The notes under the pieces: model-generated
Told to the model about the DNA's origin: nothing
What the model saw: only the letters and a program-made list of their open reading frames with translations
Databases searched by the model: none
Made by a program: the position numbers and the translations under genes
From: JAWKUK01 sp041398605
GTDB taxonomy: Bacteria > Planctomycetota > UBA1135 > GCA-002686595
Assembly: GCA_041398605.1 (NCBI GenBank)
Contig: JAWKUK010000011.1
Location: 186,001 to 250,000 of the forward strand
Reading direction: 5' to 3'
DNA length: 64,000 nucleotides
In this document: piece after piece, positions 9,429 through 18,931 of the stretch
How the letters are laid out: every line of letters starts with the position of its first letter
How positions within the stretch are numbered: the first letter of the stretch is position 1

Positions 9429-9606
9429 GAGGTCCGGCGCGGCGCAGGCGGCAGGGCAGAGGGGCTCAGGCCCCAGCCACTGCTGGGCCCTGGGCCCCTG
9501 CGGGGCGGAGATCGTGGGGCAGCGCGACGCAGGCGCTGTACCATCGCGGACGCGGCAGCGCCGATGGTCGGCGCGCGTCGCAACTGCCCCTTCCGAGGAA
9601 ACTCCG

Positions 9607-10710
9607 ATGACCTCCTCCTGCACAGGTCCCCTTGTGTCGCTCTCGCTCTCTCTCGCGCTCGTGGCCGGCGCCCAGGCACAGTCCTGGAGCGATGACTTCG
9701 AGTCCTACGCCGCCGGCAGCGCCCTCGAGACCCAAGGCGGTTGGACCGGCTGGGACGGCGTGACGTCGACGTTCACCGTCGTGAGCTCTGCGTACGCCAA
9801 CAGCGGCACGCGCTCGATCCAGCCGAACCCTGGCTCTGACACCATCCAGCAGTTCACGCCGCCGACGAGCGGGACGTGGGAGTTCATCGGCCACGTCTAC
9901 ATCCCCACCGGGTTCACGAGCCAGCTCGACTACATGGTGATGAACGCGTATCAGCACGGCGGCCCGTACGAATGGGGCTCCTGGATCGAGTTCAGCGGCA
10001 CCAACGGCACCGTCACTTGCAACTGCGGCGGATTCGGATCCAACGTGACCGGGATCCCCTATGACCGTTGGGTCGAGGTGCGGCAGGTGCTCGACCTCGA
10101 CAATGACCTCGCGGAGATCTACTTCGACGGTGTCCTGTTCGCGAACTACATCTACTCCACGGGCTACAGCGGCAGCGCGGGCCACGCCGTCGGCAGCATC
10201 GCGGCGCTCGATCTGTACGCGACGGGGTCCGGGCCCGGCATGTACGTCGACGACCTCAGCCTCGAGCCGCTCGCGTCGACGATCGGCACGCCGTACTGCG
10301 GTCCCGCGGTCGCGAACTCGACGGGCGCGTCCGGTGAGATCCAGGCGTTGGGGTTCACCCAGGTCACGACCAACGATGTGACCCTGACTGCATCGAGCCT
10401 CCCGAACAACGCGTTCGGCTTCTTCCTGACGAGCCGCTCGCAAGGCCTCGTCATGAACCCGGGTGGCAGCCAGGGCAACCTGTGCCTCGGCGGCGCGATC
10501 GGGCGCTATGTCGGCGCGGGTCAGATCCAGAACTCAGGCGCGACGGGCGCGTTCTCGCTTCACTTGGACCTCACGCAGATCCCGACGCCCAACGGCCTCG
10601 TCAGCGCCGTCATCGGTGACACTTGGAACTTCACTAGCTGGTTCCGTGACGCGATCAACGGTTCAGCGACGTCGAACTTCACCAACGCCGTTTCGGTGGT
10701 GTTCAACTGA
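9607..10710 (+). CDS. Secreted LamG-like protein with planctomycete C-terminal module
   Basis: 367 residues from the ATG at 9607, chosen because it is preceded by GAGGAAA and begins a clean signal peptide (MTSSCTGPLVSLSLSLALVA, cleavage after AQA). Residues about 25-215 read as a concanavalin-like beta-sandwich (DDFESYAAGSALETQGGW, DLDNDLAEIYFDGVLF, AALDLYATG, YVDDLSLEPL). From about 225 a second module begins with TPYCGPAVANSTGASG and continues LCLGGAIGRY, GDTWNFTSWFRD and a final hydrophobic strand. The same kind of module ends the gene at 31037. An adhesion or carbohydrate-binding role is inference. The 3' end overlaps the convergent methyltransferase gene by eight bases. Confidence 0.75.
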   Translation: MTSSCTGPLVSLSLSLALVAGAQAQSWSDDFESYAAGSALETQGGWTGWDGVTSTFTVVSSAYANSGTRSIQPNPGSDTIQQFTPPTSGTWEFIGHVYIPTGFTSQLDYMVMNAYQHGGPYEWGSWIEFSGTNGTVTCNCGGFGSNVTGIPYDRWVEVRQVLDLDNDLAEIYFDGVLFANYIYSTGYSGSAGHAVGSIAALDLYATGSGPGMYVDDLSLEPLASTIGTPYCGPAVANSTGASGEIQALGFTQVTTNDVTLTASSLPNNAFGFFLTSRSQGLVMNPGGSQGNLCLGGAIGRYVGAGQIQNSGATGAFSLHLDLTQIPTPNGLVSAVIGDTWNFTSWFRDAINGSATSNFTNAVSVVFN

Positions 10711-11458
10711 TCGCAGGGGCCTCACCCGCGCCGCCAGTCGAGCCGCTCTTCGGGTCGGCTGGTGGCGCGGGGAAGGTCCAGGTCCGATACCAGCGTGGAC
10801 CGAACGTGAAGACTCGAGCGTCGCGGGTGTGCGACGGAGGCAGGCCCTCGCGCGCGAGCTCCGCGCCGTGGTCGTAGATCGGATGCAGCGCGTTGCCCGT
10901 CAGCCACGCGCAGCCGCCCAAGGGCAGGATGTGCGCGAGCCGCTGCAGCGCGCGCAACGGCGCGGGGCCGCGTAAGGGCGCAAAGTCCGCGACCCAGAGC
11001 CGTCCGCCAGGCGCGAGCCAGCCCAGGAGCCGCGCGCGCAGCGCGCGCATCTCGATCGGCCCATAGACGTTCAAGATGTGTGACGCCAGCACACCGTCGA
11101 CGGGCTGTGCGGGGGACCATTCGAAGAGGTCCGCTTCGATGAGCTCGATGCTGCCCTTTGTGGTCGGCGCGCGCGCGATCCTGGCCTGCGCCCGCCTCAG
11201 CATCGCGGGCGACCGATCGACGAGCGTCACATGCGCGCCGCGGCGCGCCGCGGCTAACGCATCGCGCCCTGTGCCGCCTCCCGGCACCACGATGCGTGAG
11301 CCCTCGATGATCTCTTCGATCGCGAACGCGCGTGTCTTCCAGATCGCCCCACCTGTCCAACCCGCGGTCGCGAGGTCGTAGACACGGGCCGCCCATACGT
11401 AACGGTCATGTCGTTCGGGCTGCGCGGGACGCTCGCTCGAGCGCGCGGACGGCATCAT
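10703..11458 (-). CDS. Class I SAM-dependent methyltransferase
   Basis: About 251 residues if translated from ATG 11458 (ATG 11455 is equally possible; the frame is open to 11950, but that part lies inside the TonB receptor gene). The Rossmann SAM-binding motif I is IVVPGGGTGRDALAA, followed by an acidic LVDRS, LIEADLFEWSP and ASHILNVYG. The region RYVWAARVYDLATAGW matches the start of the methyltransferase fold. The substrate is unknown. The start lies only 10 bases from the start of the divergent TonB receptor gene. Confidence 0.75.
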   Translation of the reverse strand: MMPSARSSERPAQPERHDRYVWAARVYDLATAGWTGGAIWKTRAFAIEEIIEGSRIVVPGGGTGRDALAAARRGAHVTLVDRSPAMLRRAQARIARAPTTKGSIELIEADLFEWSPAQPVDGVLASHILNVYGPIEMRALRARLLGWLAPGGRLWVADFAPLRGPAPLRALQRLAHILPLGGCAWLTGNALHPIYDHGAELAREGLPPSHTRDARVFTFGPRWYRTWTFPAPPADPKSGSTGGAGEAPAIS

Positions 11459-11468
11459 CTCTGGGACC

Positions 11469-13610
11469 TTGCTCACGGCATCCACCCTCTTCGTTTCGCT
11501 CGCGCTCGCCGCGCCTCTGCCAGCTACCCAGTCGGGCGCGACCGCCCCGAGCGACGCCGCGCAGGGCGCGGGTGACGTCCTCGTCGTTTCGCCGCGCGAT
11601 GAGCTGCCGCTGACGACGAGCGCCGCCCAAGTCATCGTCGTCACGGGGGAGGAGCTCGCCCGGACGGGAGAGCGCTCCTTGCCACGCGCCATCGGCCGGG
11701 CCGCCGGGGTCTTCATGTTGGAATCGAACCTCGGCGGCGGCTCGCCGGTGATCCGCGGCTTGCTCGGCAACCAAGTCCTGATCATCGTCGACGGCGTGCG
11801 CCTCAACGATTCTACGACGCGCTTTGGTCCGAACCAGAGCCTCAACACGATCGACCCCGCGATCGTCGAGCGCGTCGAGGTGCACCGCGGCTCCGCGTCC
11901 GTCCTGTACGGCTCCGACGCGATCGGCGGCGTGATCGCGATCTGGACCAAGCGGCGCGCCGCGGCCGGTCCCTCTGCGGCCGGCGGCGCGGACGCCGAGG
12001 GCGCCGGGCTGCGCGGCGCCGCCGAAGGGCTCTACGACACAGCGACCTCGGGCGGCCGCGGGTCATTGGAGCTCTCCGGCGCAGGCGAGCGCCACGGGTG
12101 GGTCGGCATCGTCTCCGGCGCGGACTGGGGGGACCTGATCGGCGGCGGCGGCGAGCAGCCCTTCACGGGCTATCACTCGGCTGGCGGGTTCGGCTCGTTC
12201 GAGCTCGCGCTCGACCCCGCGCGCACGCTGCGCGTGACCTCTTGGTTGCACCGCGACTTCGACGTCCCGCGCACGTTCCAGGTCGTCGCAGGCTTCGGCC
12301 AGACGGCGCCCTCGTTCCAGAGCTACGACTTTGCCGTGCAAGAGCGCGAGCAAACGATCGTGACGCTCGAGGACGAAGAGGCGTTCGGGATCGCCGATCG
12401 CATGAACGTCCGCGCCTTCGCGCGCTCCTATCGCGAGCAGCGCTCGCGCCAGCGCACGGGCAGCAGCACACACGTCTTCGGCGAGACAGACGTCGACACC
12501 GCCGGGTTCGCCGCCGATTTCCAACGCGCCTTCGGCGCTGCCCACCGCCTCACCTGGGGCGTCGAGCTTACACACGACGACGTCGACTCCTACAACGAGC
12601 GCACGAACGTCAACACGGGGGTCGTGACGCCGGACTCTGGGGACTTCGCGCCCAACGCGAACTACGGCACGCTCGGCGTCTTCGTGCAAGACGAGACGCG
12701 TGTCCTCGACCCGCTGCTCTTGACGCTCGGGTTGCGCTGGTCCCGCTACGACTTCAAGTTCGATACGGCGACCGGCCGCGAGCGCGGGTCGTTTGACGAC
12801 CTCACGGCCAGCGCCGTTGCGGCTTGGGACGTCTCCACATCGACGCGCGTTACGGCGACTGTGGCCCAGGGCTTCCAGGCGCCGAACCTCGAGGACCTCG
12901 CGAACGACGGAGACTTCGCGGGCGGGACGGAGCTCGCGAACCCCGACCTGGAGCCCGCCGAGAGCGTCACGGTCGAGCTCGGCGCCGACGTCGTTGGCGA
13001 GACGTGGAGCGCGCGCGCAGCGGTGTTCGGGACCCGTATCGACGAGTACATCGGGCGGCGCCTTATCGATATCGGTGACCCCAACACGTCGGGGGACGAG
13101 ACGTACCTGCGCTCCAACGCCGGGCGCCTCGACCTCGCGGGCATCGAGGTCGGCTTCGAGCGCGCGCTCGGCGGCTTTGCTTCGCCCTGGTCGATCGCGG
13201 GCCAAGCGAGCTGGGTCCGCGGGCGCCAATACGACGACACGTTGGGGGGCGGCGTCGACGCGCGCCGCGTGCCGCCGCTCTTCGGAGACGTCGCAGTGCG
13301 TTGGCGCGGCGCGCTCGCCAGCGCCGCGCCGACTGCGGCGCCCCGCTGGCTCGACGAGGCGTCACTGCGCCTGGCCTTCGCGATGCGCCAGGATCAGCTC
13401 CACCCGGACGACCTCACCGACCCGCGCATCGACCCGAACGGGACGGCTGGCTGGTCGGTCTGGACGATCGATGTCGGGGGAGCTCTGTCACGTCAGGTGC
13501 GTTGGAATGCGAGCCTTGTGAACTTGCTGGACGAGGACTACCGCGCGCACGGCGCCGGGATCGACGGTCCCGGCCGCTCCGCGGTCGTGACGCTGACGGC
13601 GAGCTTCTGA
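11469..13610 (+). CDS. TonB-dependent outer-membrane receptor
   Basis: 713 residues from TTG at 11469; the frame has a stop at 11400-11402 and no ATG or GTG between. A short signal peptide (LTASTLFVSLALAAPLP) precedes the plug domain: QVIVVTGEELARTGERSLP, VIRGLLGNQVLIIVDGVRLN, then VERVEVHRGSASVLYGSDAI, the most conserved plug segment. The remainder is a 22-strand-type barrel with repeated aromatic strands and ends in Phe as expected for BAM recognition. It resembles the BtuB/heme/catecholate receptor class; the ligand cannot be told from sequence. No TonB/ExbBD or ABC uptake genes are adjacent. Confidence 0.92.
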   Translation: MLTASTLFVSLALAAPLPATQSGATAPSDAAQGAGDVLVVSPRDELPLTTSAAQVIVVTGEELARTGERSLPRAIGRAAGVFMLESNLGGGSPVIRGLLGNQVLIIVDGVRLNDSTTRFGPNQSLNTIDPAIVERVEVHRGSASVLYGSDAIGGVIAIWTKRRAAAGPSAAGGADAEGAGLRGAAEGLYDTATSGGRGSLELSGAGERHGWVGIVSGADWGDLIGGGGEQPFTGYHSAGGFGSFELALDPARTLRVTSWLHRDFDVPRTFQVVAGFGQTAPSFQSYDFAVQEREQTIVTLEDEEAFGIADRMNVRAFARSYREQRSRQRTGSSTHVFGETDVDTAGFAADFQRAFGAAHRLTWGVELTHDDVDSYNERTNVNTGVVTPDSGDFAPNANYGTLGVFVQDETRVLDPLLLTLGLRWSRYDFKFDTATGRERGSFDDLTASAVAAWDVSTSTRVTATVAQGFQAPNLEDLANDGDFAGGTELANPDLEPAESVTVELGADVVGETWSARAAVFGTRIDEYIGRRLIDIGDPNTSGDETYLRSNAGRLDLAGIEVGFERALGGFASPWSIAGQASWVRGRQYDDTLGGGVDARRVPPLFGDVAVRWRGALASAAPTAAPRWLDEASLRLAFAMRQDQLHPDDLTDPRIDPNGTAGWSVWTIDVGGALSRQVRWNASLVNLLDEDYRAHGAGIDGPGRSAVVTLTASF

Positions 13611-13718
13611 CCCAGCTTTGCCGCGTGCCCACCGACACGAGGTCCACGGCGAGCACGAGTCGAAGTCCTGGGCGGAGGCACCTGGACGGATGAGCCTGGA
13701 TGAGAGACGCTTGGCGCT

Positions 13719-16157
13719 GTGAACCAGCATCGCCGCCCCGATTTGTCTTCATGCGCCGCCCTCGCGCCGCTCTGCCTCTCGCTCTCCCTCATGCACGCCG
13801 GGGCGCTCGCGCAAGAGACCACGCCGCAGCCGACGCCGCAGCGCGGCGGCAACTTTGCGGATCCCTCCCCGGATGCGTTCAAGTACGGCTCGCCGCCCGC
13901 GCTCGCTGACGGCACCAGCCAAGAGCAGATGTGGCCGGCGGCGACGGCCGAGGGCTGGCAGAAGCCCGTCCTCGTGAAGTGGCAGCGCACCTTCGACGAT
14001 GCGCTCGCCGCGGCCAAGGAGCGCAACGCGCCGATCATGGTCGCCGTCAACATGGACGGCGAGATCGCGAGCGAACACTTCGCCGGCGTGCGCTACCGCG
14101 ACGCCGAGACGGCAGCGCTCATGAATCGCTACGTGTGTGTGATCGCCTCCGTCTATCGGCACACGCCGCGCGACTACGACGAGAACGGGCAGCGCGTGCC
14201 GTGCCCGCGCTTTGGTACGGTCACCTGCGGCGAGCACATCGAGGCCGAGCGCGAGCTCTATGACAAGTACTTCGACGGCAAGCGGATCTCTCCGCGTCAC
14301 ATCATGCTGGACCTCGCCGGCGCCGAGCAGTACGACGTCTACTTCTCGTGGGACACGGCGACCGTCTTCACCGCGTTCCGCAAAGGCGTCGAGGAGTGGC
14401 CGCTGCCCGAGCGCCGCACCGACATGCAGCTCGAAGAGCTCACGCAGAGCGCGGACATCGATAACCGTGAGCGCGTCGAGCGCATGTACCGCGAGGGCGA
14501 CCGCGAGACCAAGCGACGGTTGCTCGAGTCGGTGCTGCGCGAGCCTGCCGTCGATCAAGTCGAGCTGCTGCGTATGGCGCTCTTCGGGCTCGACTTGGAG
14601 CTCGCGCGGGTCGCGCGGCAAGCCCTCGCACAGTGCAAGACTGAAGGCGCCGTCGATCTGATGGCCGAGGCGCTGAAGGTCCCCATGGAGGCCAGCGAAC
14701 GCGAGGCGCTGCTGGCGGCCGCAGCGCGCCTCGGGGAGCAGTCGCACCGCGCGCGGACCCTCGTCACGCTCCACACGGGGCTCGACACGGGCTCGCGTTT
14801 GATCGACCCCGGAGCGCTCGAGCGCGCCCGCGAGCGAGACTCTCGCGACGCTTACACGGCCGCCGCCAAGCGATCGCGGGCCGTCGCCGAAGTCGAGACC
14901 CATGCGCGCGCCGCCGAGGCGCGCCCCGAGGACCCGACCGCATTGTTGGCGCTGGCCGAGTCGTTCTTGGCGCGCGCCGATGCCTCAGCCGACGAGCCGC
15001 GGATGGCGAAGCTCTTGTACGAAGACGCCCGGCGCACGGCGTCGCAGGCTGAAGCGCGCGGCGCCGCCGGCCCGCGGCTCGACGCCGTGATCGCGGTCGC
15101 GGCCGCGGAGCTCGGCGACCAGGGCACCGCGCGGATGCGCGCGTTCTCGGCGGTGGAGGGCGGCCTGTTGCAGGCCGCTCCGCCGACCGAGAGCGCCGAC
15201 AGCCCAGCGGGCGGCGCGGACCAGGGCGCCGTCATCCCCGACCTCAGCGTCAGCCTCAGCGAGCGCGCCCGCGTCCGGCTCTTGCTGTCGTTCGCCGAGG
15301 CCCGTCAAGCGGCCATCCGCGAGCGCTATCGCTTCAAGGCCGAGTGGCCGGGCCAGTGGCTCTCAGACGTCAACTCTGCCTATGCGAGCGTCGCCGGGCA
15401 CCCGCTCGTCGATGCCAAGGTCCTCGCCGACTATCACGATTTCTTGCGCTGGATCGGCGCGACGCCGCGCGCGAACGGCGTGCTCGACGAGGCGCTCGCG
15501 CAGTTTCCGAGCGACCCGCTCTTGCACGACCGGCTGCGCTCGCGCCTCCTCTGGGAGGAGGGCCCCGAAGGGCTCGAGCGCGCCTATGCCGAGCGCGTCG
15601 CGCGCGAGGAGAGCGCGGTCGCGGCGGCCGAGCTCAACGGTGGTGTCGCCGAGCGCACGCAGATCACCTGGTTCGCCGGCTACGCGGGCCTCGTCGCCGC
15701 AGAGCACTACCGCCGTCGCGGCGCGTTCGACGGGGCGCTCGTGGCCTACGACCGCGCGCTCGAGCAGTTCGCGCGCAACATCGAGCTCTTCCCTTCAGGG
15801 CGCGACTCCGCAGATCACTTCGTCGCGCTCGGGCTCGCGGGCATTGCCCGTGTGCGCCTCGAGCGCGGGGAGCTCGGGCTGGCGAAGGCGGCGCTGCTCG
15901 CGTCGCTGGAGCGTCGTCCGGACTCTGCCGCGTCGCTGGATGGCCTCGGCCTGACGCCGGTGGCGACCGCGAAGATGCTCGCAGCGCGGCTCGATGATGC
16001 GGGCGAGCCCGCGGCAGCCGCCGACGTACGGGCCGCGCTCGATACGCTGGACCCGCGGCTCCTCGAGCCGCTGCCGACCGACCTCCCCCCGGCCCGCGGC
16101 CGCGACGCAGCCCGCGGGCAAAGGCAAGGCCGCGGCGGCGCTGGCGGCGGGTCCTGA
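13719..16157 (+). CDS. Secreted thioredoxin-fold protein with TPR-like C-terminus
   Basis: 812 residues, starting at GTG 13719. A signal peptide runs to about residue 31 (CLSLSLMHAGALAQ). Residues about 85-150 resemble a thioredoxin_7 domain (FDDALAAAKERNAPIMVAVN, then ALMNRYVCVIASVYRH), but where a redox CxxC would lie the sequence reads Asp-Gly-Glu-Ile-Ala-Ser-Glu, so it is probably not a thiol oxidoreductase. The remaining sequence is alanine-rich helices with TPR-like repeats (AEHYRRRGAFDGALVAYDRA, ARVRLERGELGLAKAAL). Function is unknown; a scaffold or chaperone role in the periplasm is a guess. Confidence 0.7.
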   Translation: MNQHRRPDLSSCAALAPLCLSLSLMHAGALAQETTPQPTPQRGGNFADPSPDAFKYGSPPALADGTSQEQMWPAATAEGWQKPVLVKWQRTFDDALAAAKERNAPIMVAVNMDGEIASEHFAGVRYRDAETAALMNRYVCVIASVYRHTPRDYDENGQRVPCPRFGTVTCGEHIEAERELYDKYFDGKRISPRHIMLDLAGAEQYDVYFSWDTATVFTAFRKGVEEWPLPERRTDMQLEELTQSADIDNRERVERMYREGDRETKRRLLESVLREPAVDQVELLRMALFGLDLELARVARQALAQCKTEGAVDLMAEALKVPMEASEREALLAAAARLGEQSHRARTLVTLHTGLDTGSRLIDPGALERARERDSRDAYTAAAKRSRAVAEVETHARAAEARPEDPTALLALAESFLARADASADEPRMAKLLYEDARRTASQAEARGAAGPRLDAVIAVAAAELGDQGTARMRAFSAVEGGLLQAAPPTESADSPAGGADQGAVIPDLSVSLSERARVRLLLSFAEARQAAIRERYRFKAEWPGQWLSDVNSAYASVAGHPLVDAKVLADYHDFLRWIGATPRANGVLDEALAQFPSDPLLHDRLRSRLLWEEGPEGLERAYAERVAREESAVAAAELNGGVAERTQITWFAGYAGLVAAEHYRRRGAFDGALVAYDRALEQFARNIELFPSGRDSADHFVALGLAGIARVRLERGELGLAKAALLASLERRPDSAASLDGLGLTPVATAKMLAARLDDAGEPAAAADVRAALDTLDPRLLEPLPTDLPPARGRDAARGQRQGRGGAGGGS

Positions 16158-16192
16158 ACACCCCTCCGCCGCGACGCTCCGTGACGCTCGGC

Positions 16193-16198
16193 TAGACT
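16193..16198 (+). promoter_or_regulatory. Putative -10 box TAGACT of the 16206-24320 operon
   Basis: TAGACT is separated by exactly seven bases from the ATG at 16206, which would place the transcription start on the start codon. No clear -35 is visible. Confidence 0.5.
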
Positions 16199-16205
16199 GC
16201 CGCGC

Positions 16206-17924
16206 ATGGCGAGGACGTTCAGGTACAAGTCGGACACGAGCGACTTTCGCGACATCGCCGCGCGCGTGTACGTGCAAGACCCGCTCGTGGCCAAGCGCGA
16301 CGGCCTCGGCTTGCTGACGCTGCATCTGCCTGGGGAAGCGTGGCTCGGGCCGGGGCCGACGACCGCGCGCATCGAGGTCTTGGACGAGGATGAACATGGC
16401 GTGCAGCTTGCACCGCCCGTCGTCCCGCTGGCGCGCGGCGGCGGATTCGCCGTAGGCCGCGCGGACCCGGTCAAGAACTTCAAACACCACCAGGTCAACG
16501 TCTGGGCGCACGTGGCGCGGACGCTGGCGATCCTCGAGGACTCGCGCGTCCTCGGCCGCCGAATCGCGTGGGCGTTCCCCGGCGGCCGCCTGATCCTGCG
16601 CCCGCACGCGTTCCGCGCAGAGAACGCCTACTACGACCGCGAGCAGGGCGCCATCCACTTTGGATACTTCGACGTCGGCACAGGGCGGCAGAAGCGAGTC
16701 GTGTACGCGTGCCTCTCGCACGACATCATCACCCACGAGCTCGGGCACGCCGTGCTCGACGGGTTGAAGCCGCTCTACTACGAGCTCGACAGCCCCGACG
16801 TCGCGGGGTTCCACGAGTACTTTGGCGATGCGCTCGCGATGGTGTCGTCGTTGACCATGCGCGAGGTCGTGCGCGCGATCGTTCGCGAGCGGCCGGGGAA
16901 GCTCGGGCTGCGCAACCTCGTCAGCGATATCGCGCTGGAGTTCGGCTCGAACGACCGCGGGGAGCAACCGCTGCGCTCAGCCGCCAATCGGCGGACGATG
17001 CGCGATCTGAGAGGGCAGTGGGAGGAGCACGACTACTCCGAGGTCCTGACCGGCGCGTTCTACGACCTCTTGCGCGCCCTCTATGAGGACTCGGTCGCGC
17101 GTCGCGCCAAGGACGCCAAGGGCCCCGGCAAGGCGAAGCTCAATGGGCAGGACGTCGTCGGCGCGCTGATCAGCGCGGCCGAGCGGACGAGCCGCATGAT
17201 GCTCCGCGCGCTCGACTATTGTCCGCCGTGCGGCCTGACCTATCTCGATTACGCGCGCGCGATCATCCGCTCCGATGAGGTCGCCTATCCTATAGACGAG
17301 CGCGGGTACCGCGCGTTGCTCGCCAGGGTGATGCAGGGGCGCGGTGTTGTGGCCGGCCCGGGCGACCTGCGACCCGAGCATCCGCTGCAGAACTCCGACC
17401 TGCGCAAGTACGCGATCGAACGCCTCTCTGCCAGCCCGACGGACGCGTACGCGTTCCTGGACTCGAACCGCGAGGCGCTCATGATCCCCCGCGACGTCAA
17501 CTTTGTCGTTCAGAAGCTCTATCGCACGCGAAAGGAGTCGTCCGGGCGTTACTACCCGCCCCAGGAGATCGTGATCGAGTTTGCTTGGCCGCAACCCGTC
17601 CGTGTGCCGAAGCAGCACCGACATGCGCTCGGGAGCGCGCCTGCGACGCTCTGGTGCGGCGGGACGCTCGTCTTCGACACGAACGGCAACGTCTTGAGCT
17701 ACGTCGTCAAGCGCGCGACGCCCGAGCGTCAGAAGCGGCTCCTCGAATACCTCGCGCAGCTCGCTGCGGACGGCAGCTTCGAGGCCAACTTCGATGTCCG
17801 TGACATCGACGGTCGCTTGCGCATCACCCGCAAGGCCCGCATGCGCCACGCCGCGGCGCGTCACCTCGTTGGCACGCCGGCCAGCACCTCCGGACTGAAC
17901 AGACCCAAGGGATCCAAGCCATGA
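16206..17924 (+). CDS. Cytoplasmic gluzincin-type zinc metalloprotease
   Basis: 572 residues with no signal peptide. The zinc site is His-Glu-Leu-Gly-His at 177-181, with a downstream ExxxD (Glu204-Asp208, in HEYFGDAL) about where thermolysin-like gluzincins carry the third ligand. Flanking sequence (IITHELGHAVLDGLKPLYYE) is also thermolysin-like. The first 140 residues are a beta-rich extension without a recognised domain, and the last 120 (VVKRATPERQKRLLEYLAQL) are conserved-looking but unassigned. Lack of a secretion signal is unusual, since M4 enzymes are normally secreted. The stop overlaps the next gene (ATGA), so both products are probably made together. Substrate unknown. Confidence 0.8.
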   Translation: MARTFRYKSDTSDFRDIAARVYVQDPLVAKRDGLGLLTLHLPGEAWLGPGPTTARIEVLDEDEHGVQLAPPVVPLARGGGFAVGRADPVKNFKHHQVNVWAHVARTLAILEDSRVLGRRIAWAFPGGRLILRPHAFRAENAYYDREQGAIHFGYFDVGTGRQKRVVYACLSHDIITHELGHAVLDGLKPLYYELDSPDVAGFHEYFGDALAMVSSLTMREVVRAIVRERPGKLGLRNLVSDIALEFGSNDRGEQPLRSAANRRTMRDLRGQWEEHDYSEVLTGAFYDLLRALYEDSVARRAKDAKGPGKAKLNGQDVVGALISAAERTSRMMLRALDYCPPCGLTYLDYARAIIRSDEVAYPIDERGYRALLARVMQGRGVVAGPGDLRPEHPLQNSDLRKYAIERLSASPTDAYAFLDSNREALMIPRDVNFVVQKLYRTRKESSGRYYPPQEIVIEFAWPQPVRVPKQHRHALGSAPATLWCGGTLVFDTNGNVLSYVVKRATPERQKRLLEYLAQLAADGSFEANFDVRDIDGRLRITRKARMRHAAARHLVGTPASTSGLNRPKGSKP

Positions 17925-18931
17925 CCCCGAAGAAGCCCGCGCAGCGCCGTTCCAAGGCGTCGCCTGGCACGATCATGCAGCGCTTCGAGGCGGCGCTGCA
18001 GCCCGGCGTGCCGCCGGACGAAGCAGCGTGCCTCATCGCAGAGCTCGAGCCGAAGCTGCCGGACGCTGCGATCCAGATGATGGACGACCATCTTGCGTCA
18101 GTGGATCCGCTCGTCAAAGTCGCGCTCATCGACGCGTACTACCGGATGACAGAGTGCACCTTCCACCGGGGCGACCTGGAGGCGCTCAAGGAGGCGGCGA
18201 GGGCGGGCGCAGCGCGGGGCGACGCGGCGAGCGAGGACGTGTTCGCCGCAGCGACGATCGCCTACGCGCGGCAGGCGGGCGCGCCGGAGGACACGTGGGT
18301 GCGCCGCGGGTTCGAGATCACCGGCGTCCGCGCGCCGCGGCCTCGCCCGCGGCGCAAGGGCCTCGCGGCCGACGCGCAGCTCGAATCCATTACGATCATG
18401 ATCCACGGCACGTGGGCCACGCACGGGAGGTGGTGGCGCAGGGGCGGCGACTTCTTCGAGTACGTGCGCAAGGACCTCGGGCTCGCGGACCTGTACGGCG
18501 CGGCAGATCAGTTCCGCTGGTCGGGTGACAACCTCGACTCCAGCCGCGCCAGAGCTGCGAGGGAGCTGCACGGCTGGCTCAGCAGCCACCGCGCTGCCTC
18601 GGTGCGGGTGTTCGCGCACAGCCACGGCGCCAACATCGCCGCCCTTGCGACGCACAAAGGGACGCGGATCGACAAGTTCGTGATGCTGAGCCCGCCCGTG
18701 CGCAAGGACTACCTGCCGGACTGGTCCAACGTCGGCCAGGCGTACAACATCCAGGCGTGCTTCGACGCGGTCGTCGCCATCGCGCGCGGCGGCCAGTGGT
18801 TCAAGGACGTCATGAGGGCCCGGCGCGTCACGGAGCACCGCTTGAAGTCCAGCGGACACTCGGCGAGCCATAGCCCAGCGGTCTGGAAGAAGGAGCGCCT
18901 CGCGCGCATCGTGGGGCTCCCTTGGGATTGA
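17921..18931 (+). CDS. Alpha/beta-hydrolase with helical N-terminal extension
   Basis: 336 residues; the ATG overlaps the protease stop. Residues 20-125 are helical (TPR-like, IDAYYRMTECTFHRGDLEAL). The hydrolase domain follows from about 155: TIMIHGTWATHGRWWRRGG carries the oxyanion-type His-Gly, and the nucleophile elbow is Ala-His-Ser-His-Gly-Ala with Ser234. A late His near 317 (GHSASHSP) is the likely catalytic histidine. There is no signal peptide. The family covers lipases, esterases and peptidases, so the reaction is not known. Cotranscription with a cytoplasmic metalloprotease suggests a shared task. Confidence 0.75.
   Translation: MTPKKPAQRRSKASPGTIMQRFEAALQPGVPPDEAACLIAELEPKLPDAAIQMMDDHLASVDPLVKVALIDAYYRMTECTFHRGDLEALKEAARAGAARGDAASEDVFAAATIAYARQAGAPEDTWVRRGFEITGVRAPRPRPRRKGLAADAQLESITIMIHGTWATHGRWWRRGGDFFEYVRKDLGLADLYGAADQFRWSGDNLDSSRARAARELHGWLSSHRAASVRVFAHSHGANIAALATHKGTRIDKFVMLSPPVRKDYLPDWSNVGQAYNIQACFDAVVAIARGGQWFKDVMRARRVTEHRLKSSGHSASHSPAVWKKERLARIVGLPWD

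Noticed and set aside
9461..9500. GC-rich inverted repeats (GGGGC-TCAG-GCCCC and GGGCCC-T-GGGCCC) as an intrinsic terminator of the HEAT protein gene
   Set aside because: Stems are short, no T run follows, and such palindromes are expected by chance at this GC content.
11459..11950. Long N-terminal extension of the methyltransferase
   Set aside because: The open frame continues, but this part is antisense to the TonB receptor plug domain and lacks methyltransferase homology.
13719..14200. Thiol-disulfide oxidoreductase activity for the thioredoxin-fold protein
   Set aside because: The expected CxxC is replaced by Asp-Gly-Glu-Ile-Ala-Ser-Glu, so only the fold is claimed.
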